A program made the position numbers and the translations under genes. From LBZV01 sp000993855 (lineage in GTDB: Bacteria > Patescibacteriota > Microgenomatia > Curtissbacterales > GWA2-41-24), in the NCBI GenBank assembly GCA_964492425.1, contig CAZBKB010000018.1, forward strand, positions 1 to 19,356: a DNA stretch of 19,356 nucleotides, read 5' to 3'. Numbering within the stretch: the first letter of the stretch is position 1; each line of letters opens with the position of its first letter. The notes under the pieces were generated by a model that saw nothing but the letters and a program-made list of their open reading frames with translations, was not told where the DNA came from and made no database searches. This document shows, one piece after another, positions 15,158 through 19,356 of the stretch.

Positions 15158-15186
15158 ATTCTATCATTGAACATTGAAATTGCCAA
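15158..15186 (-). promoter_or_regulatory. Promoter of ftsH
   Basis: -35 TTGGCA (15181-15186), 17-nt spacer ending in TGA (extended -10), -10 TAGAAT (15158-15163) on the minus strand. The start near 15151 lies about 5 nt before the ATG at 15146. Confidence 0.7.
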
Positions 15187-15199
15187 CTAAGCGATAGAG

Positions 15200-16240
15200 C
15201 TAAAAATAAGACATTTTCATCACGATCCGTACGTTATTTAAAGTTTTCTTTGCCTCTTCCCTCGCCCTGAGTATACCTTCCCTCAAAATTTTCTCAACTA
15301 GCCCCGGCTCTTTTTCAAAGTCCGCGCGGCGCTTTCTTATCGGCGCTAAAAATTCTTCCAAAACCACCACCAAAAACTCTTTGACTTCGACATCTTTTAT
15401 ATGACCTTTTCTATATCTCTCCTTATAATCTTCCAGAGTTTTGAGTTTTGAGTTTTGCATGCCCCGTGAAGCTTTAGCAAAGTGGGGAGTTTTGAGTTCT
15501 CCAACAAACGCATCTAAATATAGAAATACAGGATTCCCTTCAACTCTGCCCGGTTCGTCCCCATGTATCCGTCCAGGATCCGTATACATACTCATAACCT
15601 TCTTTCGGACGTCATCGGCAGAATCATCTAAAAATATTGCATTTCCGGTAGACTTTCCCATCTTCGCCTGTCCATCCGTTCCTGGCAGTGTCGCAACTTC
15701 TCCGATCAAAGGTTCCGGAAGCGAAAAAACCTCACCATAAGTTTTATTGAATTTAATGGCGATGTCACGAGCAAATTCAACATGTGCTTTCTGATCCTTC
15801 CCAACCGGCACAAGGTTTGCCCCATAAAGTAAAATATCAGCCGCCATCAAAACCGGGTAATAAAACAGACCAACTGTATCCTCAGAGCCTTGATCTAGCT
15901 TTTCTTTTAAAGCAGGCTGCTTTGCAACTACTGATCTTGGAGTAAGTACACTCAAAAAATAGGCAAGTTCTAAAACCTCAAGAACTTTGGATTGCACAAA
16001 AAAGGTGACTTTTTTAGGATCCAAACCCACCGATAAATATCCAAGCATCAAGCCACGGATATTCTCCTCAAGCTTTTCTGTTTTATCAAAATAAGTCGTT
16101 AATGCATGCAGATCCACGATTGGAATAAAGATTTCGTATTCGTCCTGCAGCTTCACCCTGTTTTTGAGCGAGCCAACATAATTTCCAAGATGGAAACTGC
16201 CATATGTAGGACGGTCTCCCGTCAATATACGCTTTTTCAT
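15200..16240 (-). CDS. trpS: Tryptophanyl-tRNA synthetase
   Basis: A class I aminoacyl-tRNA synthetase that charges tRNA-Trp. The HIGH-like motif is GSFHLGNYVG (14-23) and the KMSKS-like motif is KMGKS (193-197); AKQPALKEK, GLFYYPVLMAADILLY and VPVGKDQKAHVEFARDIA are typical. At 346 residues it is slightly longer than usual. The excess sits at about 248-268 (ELKTPHFAKASRGMQNSKLK), which is encoded by a composite repeat at 15436-15500. A TATAAT box directly upstream suggests a leaderless message. It lies 20 bp downstream of an unknown ORF and 54 bp before ftsH, which has its own promoter. Confidence 0.96.
   Translation of the reverse strand: MKKRILTGDRPTYGSFHLGNYVGSLKNRVKLQDEYEIFIPIVDLHALTTYFDKTEKLEENIRGLMLGYLSVGLDPKKVTFFVQSKVLEVLELAYFLSVLTPRSVVAKQPALKEKLDQGSEDTVGLFYYPVLMAADILLYGANLVPVGKDQKAHVEFARDIAIKFNKTYGEVFSLPEPLIGEVATLPGTDGQAKMGKSTGNAIFLDDSADDVRKKVMSMYTDPGRIHGDEPGRVEGNPVFLYLDAFVGELKTPHFAKASRGMQNSKLKTLEDYKERYRKGHIKDVEVKEFLVVVLEEFLAPIRKRRADFEKEPGLVEKILREGILRAREEAKKTLNNVRIVMKMSYF
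15436..15500. repeat. Composite repeat in trpS: heptamers around a FAKAS element
   Basis: Three GAGTTTT units (15436-15456), then CCCC-GTGAAGCTTTAGCAAAGT-GGGG (15462-15487), a diverged copy of the exonuclease FAKAS repeat, then two more heptamers GAGTTTT and GAGTTCT (15487-15500). One repeat type appears inserted into an array of another. Confidence 0.8.
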
Positions 16241-16247
16241 AATGATA

Positions 16248-16253
16248 ATTATA
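16248..16253 (-). promoter_or_regulatory. -10 box of trpS
   Basis: Perfect TATAAT on the minus strand, 7 nt before the ATG (16238-16240), so the transcript would begin at about the start codon. No good -35. Confidence 0.5.
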
Positions 16254-16260
16254 GCTTATC

Positions 16261-16605
16261 TTAAACTTCAGTAACTAAATGTATTTGGCCACTTTCTACA
16301 TCCGATAAGTCCAATCCGACCCCTTTAAGCTCTTTGTCGTGTAACAATTTTCCAATGGCAGATACCAAAACACTTACATTATCACCAACACCATTCTCCG
16401 CAACCCCATCACTACCCAAACATTCGCGAGCACCACTAATAATTCTGTCAGACAAATATATCGTCTCACGTCCTCCTCGTCTAGCCCACCTATGAGCAAA
16501 CACAACCTCCCGTTCAAAATCAGTTTCCCCTAAACTTTGCTTTGAACGGTAACCGTCAACCCCTTCAAGCATTTTCGACACCGCTTCTTCTGACCGGAAC
16601 GCCAT
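16261..16605 (-). CDS. Unknown protein, 114 residues
   Basis: No family recognised. Starting from the ATG at 16603-16605 the protein reads MAFRSEEAVSKMLEGVDG and continues with FEREVVFAHRWARRGGRETIYLSDRIISGARECL and a C-terminal GKLLHDKELKGVGLDLSDVES. The frame is open further upstream to 16683, but that part looks unlike protein (LLKGSLPRRIFLSSIG) and overlaps the better-looking ORF in the neighbouring frame. The 41-nt overlap with that ORF could mean two overlapping genes or one gene with a frameshift near 16600. It ends 20 bp before trpS. Confidence 0.5.
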   Translation of the reverse strand: MAFRSEEAVSKMLEGVDGYRSKQSLGETDFEREVVFAHRWARRGGRETIYLSDRIISGARECLGSDGVAENGVGDNVSVLVSAIGKLLHDKELKGVGLDLSDVESGQIHLVTEV

Positions 16606-16810
16606 TTTCAAAACATTCCCGATGCTGCTTAAAAAAATCCGCCTTGGTAGGGAACCCTTCAATAAACCCGCTGAAACCAACAATTATCCTTCTTGGTTTA
16701 TTCCCCAACGGATCAAAACAACCATCGCAATTATCAGGCATTTCAAGCCTCTCGCGTATTGCCGGTCTCAACAACCTAACTATTTCTTCTGTAAGTATTC
16801 TTTCTGTCAT
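16565..16810 (-). CDS. Unknown protein, 81 residues, possibly frameshifted into the next ORF
   Basis: Starts MTERILTEEIVRLLRPAIRE, then a CDGC pair (DNCDGCFDPLGNK) and RIIVGFSGFIEGFPTKADFFKQHRECFENG. No known family. The frame also allows a start at 16834, but that would lie inside the terminator-like hairpin. The protein loses its natural look after ECFENG, where the 114-residue ORF in the other frame becomes convincing, so a single-base frameshift joining them into one protein of about 185 residues is possible. Confidence 0.45.
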   Translation of the reverse strand: MTERILTEEIVRLLRPAIRERLEMPDNCDGCFDPLGNKPRRIIVGFSGFIEGFPTKADFFKQHRECFENGVPVRRSGVENA

Positions 16811-16817
16811 TTTTCTC

Positions 16818-16854
16818 AAAAAAATACCCCTCATCTTATCAAATCGGGGTTTTT
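16818..16854. terminator. Bidirectional terminator-like hairpin
   Basis: ACCCC (16826-16830) pairs with GGGGT (16846-16850) around 15 nt. A T-run follows on both strands (T5 on plus, T7 on minus). On the minus strand it would end the YbaK transcript and lies just before the next ORF. The stem is short, so it is moderate evidence. Confidence 0.45.
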
Positions 16855-16869
16855 CTTTTATCTGAACCG

Positions 16870-16906
16870 CAAAAGATTACAGCCCCGAAGGGTTAATAAT
16901 CTTTTG
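16870..16906. repeat. Long hairpin after the YbaK gene
   Basis: CAAAAGATT (16870-16878) and AATCTTTTG (16898-16906) form a perfect 9-bp stem, with an inner CCC-CGAA-GGG stem. No T-run follows. It may be an RNA processing or stability element, or a small intergenic repeat. Confidence 0.55.
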
Positions 16907-16978
16907 TATCCAAATGAGCATTACATTTGACAGGTTCATTTTCTCGTGTCGAAATTAAACCAAAACTAAACCAATCTG

Positions 16979-17440
16979 TCAATTACAACTCAAATCCAAA
17001 ACTTCATACTTCTCGACCGCCTTCAGTAGATCACTAAGCCTCATCTCAAGCCCACGTGCCAAATCACCAGAACCCATGTGCACCTTATCTAACCCCATTA
17101 CTTTCCGGTCAAAATAAAGCGGAATTTCCAATAAAATTGGACAAACGGCACCAACTGGCACCCCCACAACTTTTAAAACCTCGTCTGGTTTAGCAAATTC
17201 ACTCTTTGAACCAAAAAGCTTCCTCACCTTCTTAAAATCGATCCTGTCGCTACCCCGAAGCGCAAGGGCTACGAATTTATTAGGTCCGACTCTGACAACC
17301 AAAGTCTTAACAACTTCGTCCTCGCTAACTCCTGCCTGCACAACATCCGCGACCGTAAAAGCCTCTTGATCTAAATCAATCAATTTATAAGGCAGCTTCC
17401 GCCGCTCCAGGTAATTCTCTATCTGCTTTAGGTCTGCCAT
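16979..17440 (-). CDS. YbaK/aminoacyl-tRNA deacylase-like protein
   Basis: A 153-residue YbaK/ProX-type trans-editing domain, which in the family hydrolyses mischarged aminoacyl-tRNA. Family marks are VVKTLVVRV with the conserved lysine, ALRGSDRIDFKKVRKLFG, the FAKPDEVLKVVGVPVGAVCP segment and a final HMGSGDLARGLEMRLSDLL. The specific tRNA cannot be told. The ATG (17438-17440) has AGGAAA upstream and overlaps the end of the upstream Cys-containing ORF by 56 nt, an unusually long overlap. Confidence 0.85.
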   Translation of the reverse strand: MADLKQIENYLERRKLPYKLIDLDQEAFTVADVVQAGVSEDEVVKTLVVRVGPNKFVALALRGSDRIDFKKVRKLFGSKSEFAKPDEVLKVVGVPVGAVCPILLEIPLYFDRKVMGLDKVHMGSGDLARGLEMRLSDLLKAVEKYEVLDLSCN

Positions 17441-17669
17441 CTACATTTCCTAATTGTATTACCTTTTCGCCACCGGCAAGCAACTCTCTTAAATCTCCAT
17501 ACAATTTAAACTTCGTACCTTCCGGACACAGTCTAGATGTGACTTCGGTCATAGATCCAACAACAGAATCCCGAGGATGAGAAACCACATTCTGTGCTAC
17601 TTCAACAGCAACCTCGCACCCACGGCAATCCATACCTTCTTGGTTCTGACAACGTTCTTTTCTTTCCAT
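17385..17669 (-). CDS. Unknown small protein with a CxxC-type cysteine cluster
   Basis: A 94-residue protein starting MERKERCQNQEGMDCRGCEVAVEVAQNVV; cysteines at 7, 15 and 18 and a later one in SRLCPEGTKF could bind metal. The middle is NVVSHPRDSVVGSMTEVTSRL and the end LYGDLRELLAGGEKVIQL. The start at 17667-17669 is chosen for the AAGGGG sequence about 8 nt upstream. The last 56 nt overlap the YbaK gene in another frame, so the two are translated from one message. No family recognised. Confidence 0.6.
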   Translation of the reverse strand: MERKERCQNQEGMDCRGCEVAVEVAQNVVSHPRDSVVGSMTEVTSRLCPEGTKFKLYGDLRELLAGGEKVIQLGNVDGRPKADRELPGAAEAAL

Positions 17670-17708
17670 ATTTTTCCCCTTAGCCTGAGACTTCTTGGTC
17701 GAAGGCAC

Positions 17709-17733
17709 AAAAAAACTCGCAATTCATGCGAGT
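17709..17733 (-). terminator. Intrinsic terminator 2 on the minus strand
   Basis: ACTCGCA-TGAAT-TGCGAGT followed by a run of T on the minus strand. It lies 40 bp upstream of the Cys-rich gene, so it would stop transcription coming from the 17928 promoter. The plus strand also has a weaker T-stretch. Confidence 0.65.
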
Positions 17734-17771
17734 CTTGTTTTTGTCTTTAGGTTTTTTAGCTTAAAACACAA

Positions 17772-17794
17772 CAAAACCCGCTAGATTAGCGAGT
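17772..17794 (-). terminator. Intrinsic terminator 1 on the minus strand
   Basis: ACTCGCTA-ATC-TAGCGGGT followed by TTTG. One pair is G-U as minus-strand RNA but C-A on the other strand, which supports minus-strand transcription. It starts with the same ACTCGC as terminator 2. Confidence 0.55.
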
Positions 17795-17921
17795 AATGTA
17801 AAACCAAAACGTGTACCTTAAGCTCAATTTCATTTTAAATTATAACTACTAGCAACTTGTCTGCCCAAACTGCTACATCCCCAAAAAAGGAAACTTTACC
17901 ACCTCAAAAGAGCATTACTTA
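17772..17921 (-). ncRNA. Candidate small RNA or attenuated leader
   Basis: Between an extended -10 promoter (start near 17921) and terminator 1 lies about 150 nt with no convincing gene; readthrough to terminator 2 would give about 210 nt. The 22-codon peptide frame GGKVSFFGDVAVWADKLL has no start codon. The product could be a stand-alone RNA or the leader of the 17669-16979 operon. No known RNA family is recognised. Confidence 0.4.
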
Positions 17922-17927
17922 CTTTTG

Positions 17928-17956
17928 ATTATATCAGTCACTGTCAAACAGTGCAA
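17928..17956 (-). promoter_or_regulatory. Strong extended -10 promoter, minus strand, with internal palindrome
   Basis: TGATATAAT (17928-17936; perfect -10 with TGN) and a weak -35 TTGCAC (17951-17956) at 17 nt. CACTG-TCAAA-CAGTG (17939-17953), a perfect inverted repeat, fills the spacer and may be an operator. Confidence 0.6.
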
Positions 17957-18054
17957 ATCAACTGGCAAACGACCCATCGAAGTGCTAAAACGTTGGGAAA
18001 GAAACCACATTTGTTCCTTGCTCTCTTAATCCTACGTCCTTCAAGACAAAATTC

Positions 18055-18083
18055 TTGACAGAAACCCTACTATGGTATACACT
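18055..18083 (+). promoter_or_regulatory. Promoter of the toxin-antitoxin operon
   Basis: -35 TTGACA (18055-18060, perfect), 17-nt spacer, -10 TACACT (18078-18083). The start is expected at about 18090, next to the ATG at 18092. TATAC (18076-18080) and GTATA (18094-18098) form an inverted repeat around the start, which is a possible antitoxin operator. Confidence 0.65.
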
Positions 18084-18091
18084 GAGTATGT

Positions 18092-18373
18092 ATGTATAAC
18101 GCTGTAATAAACATAAAGACAGAATTAGAAACAAAAAACAAGGCTCAGCATTTAGCTTCTGAATTGGGTATTAGTTTAAGTGCATTGATCAACGCTTATC
18201 TTAAACAGATTGTAAGAGCGAAGAAGGTTGAATTAAGCATCGGTGAAACACCAAGCGATTATCTAATTACAATTATGAAAAAGGCCGAAGAAAATTTAAA
18301 GCAAAATAAAGCGTCTCCAGTATTTCGAACAGGCGAAGAAGCAATTAAGTGGCTTGAGAAGCAGGACGTATGA
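18092..18373 (+). CDS. RelB/DinJ-type antitoxin
   Basis: A 93-residue antitoxin. The N-terminal ribbon-helix-helix part (NAVINIKTELETKNKAQHLASELGISLSALINAYLKQIV) matches the RelB/DinJ family, which binds its own promoter and the partner toxin; the C-terminal half (GEEAIKWLEKQD) should bind and neutralise the toxin. The ATG at 18092 has no Shine-Dalgarno and the promoter implies a near-leaderless message. The stop overlaps the toxin ATG as ATGA. An ATG at 18088 is followed at once by a stop. Confidence 0.88.
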   Translation: MYNAVINIKTELETKNKAQHLASELGISLSALINAYLKQIVRAKKVELSIGETPSDYLITIMKKAEENLKQNKASPVFRTGEEAIKWLEKQDV

Positions 18374-18642
18374 ATGTCCAATTCGACCCCGATTTCACAA
18401 AAAAGCTAAAAAAACAAAACGCAATAATCCGCAAAAGTTTTAAGCAAAGAATTATTATTTTTTCCAAGAATCCCAACTACCCAAAACTAAATAATCATCC
18501 ACTCAAAGATAGGTGGAAAGGTTACAGAAGTATAGATATAACTGCTGATTGGCGGGCAATTTACAAAGAAATACAAATTAATGCGGAAATAGCTGCTTAC
18601 TTTATTGCTATCGGCACCCATAAAGAGCTATATGGACAATAG
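18370..18642 (+). CDS. RelE/YafQ-type mRNA interferase toxin
   Basis: A 90-residue toxin of the RelE/ParE superfamily, YafQ/HigB-like branch. Marks are LNNHPLKDRWKGYRSIDITADWRAIYKE and the end FIAIGTHKELYG, which recall the YafQ pattern (L.G.w.g.R..hi..DW..iYk, then GtH..L). YafQ-type toxins cut mRNA on the ribosome; the cleavage specificity here is unknown. It begins within the antitoxin stop codon (ATGA), the standard toxin-antitoxin arrangement, and appears intact. Confidence 0.87.
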   Translation: MNVQFDPDFTKKLKKQNAIIRKSFKQRIIIFSKNPNYPKLNNHPLKDRWKGYRSIDITADWRAIYKEIQINAEIAAYFIAIGTHKELYGQ

Positions 18643-18697
18643 ATCAAGAATTTATTCGAACTGTTGAATTTGCGCTCGGTATAAGCCCCAATCGAAT

Positions 18698-18736
18698 ATA
18701 AGCAGAGCTTTTCTTTGAATAAGCAGAGCTTTTCTT
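18698..18736. repeat. 21-nt tandem repeat running into an assembly gap
   Basis: The unit ATAAGCAGAGCTTTTCTTTGA (read in two parts, ATAAGCAGAG plus CTTTTCTTTGA) at 18698-18718 is repeated at 18719-18736, where the N run truncates it. The true number of copies is unknown. Units are contiguous with no spacers. Confidence 0.8.
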
Positions 18737-18746
18737 NNNNNNNNNN
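18737..18746. other. Assembly gap (10 N)
   Basis: Ten N directly after a tandem repeat, so the gap is probably caused by repeat collapse and its size is unknown. Confidence 0.98.
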
Positions 18747-18949
18747 TGCAGAGGCTAATTTTCCCAGAAGGTTTGAAGCATGACAAAAACGGCTTTACGA
18801 ACTCGCAACTGGCACCTGCTTTCAACCTAATCGGCCAATTTGCGCCCTCCAAGTCAAGTATTGTAGCAGAACTGAATTCGAACCCGGGATCTTGGCGTTC
18901 CAACTTGCGAAGCAAATTATATACATAATATATAAGCCTTGCAAATTTG
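18747..18949. other. Non-coding stretch, no gene supported
   Basis: No convincing protein. The minus strand has a T-loop-like GGGTTCGAAT at about 18875-18890, but its flanks do not pair as a T stem. AGCCTTGCAAA at about 18936-18946 repeats the flank beside the tRNA-Met. The stretch may hold decayed tRNA sequence. Confidence 0.4.
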
Positions 18950-18984
18950 TGGCAGCGACAGGGATCGAACCTGTGACCTAAGCT
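18950..18984 (-). tRNA. 3' half of a tRNA (partner of 19181-19201)
   Basis: On the minus strand: AGCTT, variable AGGTC, perfect T arm ACAGG-TTCGATC-CCTGT, acceptor CGCTGCC and discriminator A. The acceptor pairs perfectly with GGCAGCG at 19195-19201, but about 196 nt, including a complete tRNA gene, lie between. No CCA is encoded. A split, intron-bearing or decayed tRNA-Met is possible. Confidence 0.6.
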
Positions 18985-18995
18985 TAATATCAGCC

Positions 18996-19095
18996 TTGCA
19001 AACTAGAACTGTGGCTACGGTTGGAATCGAACCAACGACCTAAGCTTTATGAGGGCTCCGCTCTAACCACTGAGCTACGCAGCCTTAGTTTGCAA
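18996..19095. repeat. Inverted repeats flanking tRNA-Met
   Basis: TTGCAAACTA (18996-19005) and TAGTTTGCAA (19086-19095) are perfect inverted copies on both sides of the tRNA. The match extends outward through ATATCA with one gap. Confidence 0.75.
19012..19084 (-). tRNA. tRNA-Met (CAU)
   Basis: A 73-nt cloverleaf on the minus strand: acceptor GGCTGCG/CGTAGCC (one G-U), D arm GCTC-AGTGGTTA-GAGC, anticodon loop CTCATAA with CAU at 19049-19051, variable AGGTC, T arm GTTGG-TTCGATT-CCAAC, discriminator A. The anticodon stem GAGCC/AGCTT has one G-U and one C-A mismatch at the base of the loop, which is a weakness. CCA is not encoded. The CAU anticodon could also be an Ile-type that needs lysidine; the elongator Met type is more likely. 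Confidence 0.85.
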
Positions 19096-19180
19096 TTTGA
19101 TATATCAGGGGCGCGAAGCATCAGCTGATATGAGGGCCATGCTCCCTGCCCATATTGCTACGCAAAACGTTGCAGGCGGG

Positions 19181-19201
19181 TAACCACTGAGCTACGCTGC
19201 C
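19181..19201 (-). tRNA. 5' half of a tRNA (partner of 18950-18984)
   Basis: GGCAGCG-TA-GCTC-AGTGGTTA on the minus strand, identical to the 5' end of the complete tRNA-Met except at one acceptor base, and that base fits the separated 3' half. A GAGC (19141-19144) and a CCCTCAT (19130-19136) follow after a 36-nt interruption, resembling the rest of the D arm and a CAU anticodon loop. Confidence 0.6.
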
Positions 19202-19222
19202 TAAATCAACTCGAATTCTAAC

Positions 19223-19252
19223 AAAAAAAAGACCTGACAGCAAAGCCGGGTC
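19223..19252 (-). terminator. Intrinsic terminator of an upstream minus-strand gene
   Basis: On the minus strand GACC ... GGTC with a GC-rich imperfect stem (19231-19252), followed by eight T. It would end a transcript that comes from beyond the right edge. The last 100 bases (19253-19356) hold no gene I can support. Confidence 0.65.
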
Positions 19253-19356
19253 ATCTATTTGCATTGAGCGGACGAAATGTAGACTACACTTCCATTCTTA
19301 CGAACCAAATTATATCTTGCAAAGATACAAGAGCAAGATGTAATCTTGCGATTATA

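Noticed and set aside
15147..15167. Upstream ATG start for ftsH
   Set aside because: This ATG lies inside the promoter, between the -35 and -10 boxes, so it would not be in the transcript.
17840..17910. Short peptide frame GGKVSFFGDVAVWADKLL on the minus strand
   Set aside because: It has no start codon and is preceded by an in-frame stop; it is more likely part of an untranslated RNA.
18698..18736. Possible start of a CRISPR array
   Set aside because: The 21-nt units are directly contiguous with no spacers and no cas gene is present.
18860..18900. Possible tRNA with T-loop GGGTTCGAAT
   Set aside because: The flanking bases pair poorly as a T stem and no acceptor or D arm can be found.
18652..18915. 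Minus-strand ORF running through the second N gap
   Set aside because: It crosses unknown sequence and tandem repeats, has no ribosome binding site or promoter, and sits in a tRNA-rich stretch where spurious ORFs are common.
18950..19201. Group I intron in the split tRNA
   Set aside because: The interval is short, contains another tRNA, and shows none of the conserved P, Q, R, S core sequences I could recognise.

Overview
The window looks like chromosomal DNA of a Candidate Phyla Radiation (Patescibacteria) bacterium, possibly in the Microgenomates range. This is inferred from compact, mostly co-oriented genes, an ATP-dependent (archaeal-type) DNA ligase, stand-alone small domains and many genes without a Shine-Dalgarno. 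TGA is used as a stop, so this is not a code-25 lineage. There are two 10-N scaffold gaps (3889-3898, inside recF, and 18737-18746).

Layout. 1-1861 (minus): Fic protein, a probable ADP-ribosyltransferase-fold protein and the 5' end of an ATP-dependent DNA ligase form a tight operon behind a good promoter. 1970-5708 (minus): membrane-anchored HExxH protein, gap-split recF and an MFS transporter. 5790-8118 (minus): mutM, an unknown protein and a glycine N-methyltransferase-like enzyme. 8125-10418 (minus): DUF2283 protein, a DUF4258 gene broken by an in-frame TAA, a GT4 glycosyltransferase and a HAD phosphatase; stops and starts overlap as ATGA. 10504-11601 (minus): stand-alone 5'-3' exonuclease. 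11639-13147 (plus): HD-domain hydrolase. 13152-17669 (minus): ftsH, trpS, two unknown ORFs, a YbaK-type deacylase and a small Cys-rich protein. 17670-18091: intergenic region with a strong minus-strand promoter and two minus-strand terminator hairpins, so probably a small RNA or attenuated leader. 18092-18642 (plus): RelB/DinJ-YafQ-like toxin-antitoxin pair. 18643-19356: gap with tandem repeats, one complete tRNA-Met and two halves of another tRNA lying on either side of it.

The most unusual property is a population of short repeats inside conserved housekeeping genes that keep the reading frame: heptamer tandem arrays (fic, glycosyltransferase, trpS), palindromes (recF, HAD, glycosyltransferase), shared dispersed blocks (mutM, glycosyltransferase, exonuclease, trpS) and a 99-nt insertion in the exonuclease bounded by imperfect direct repeats. 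Several promoters also place the transcription start at or within a few bases of the start codon, which suggests common leaderless transcription.
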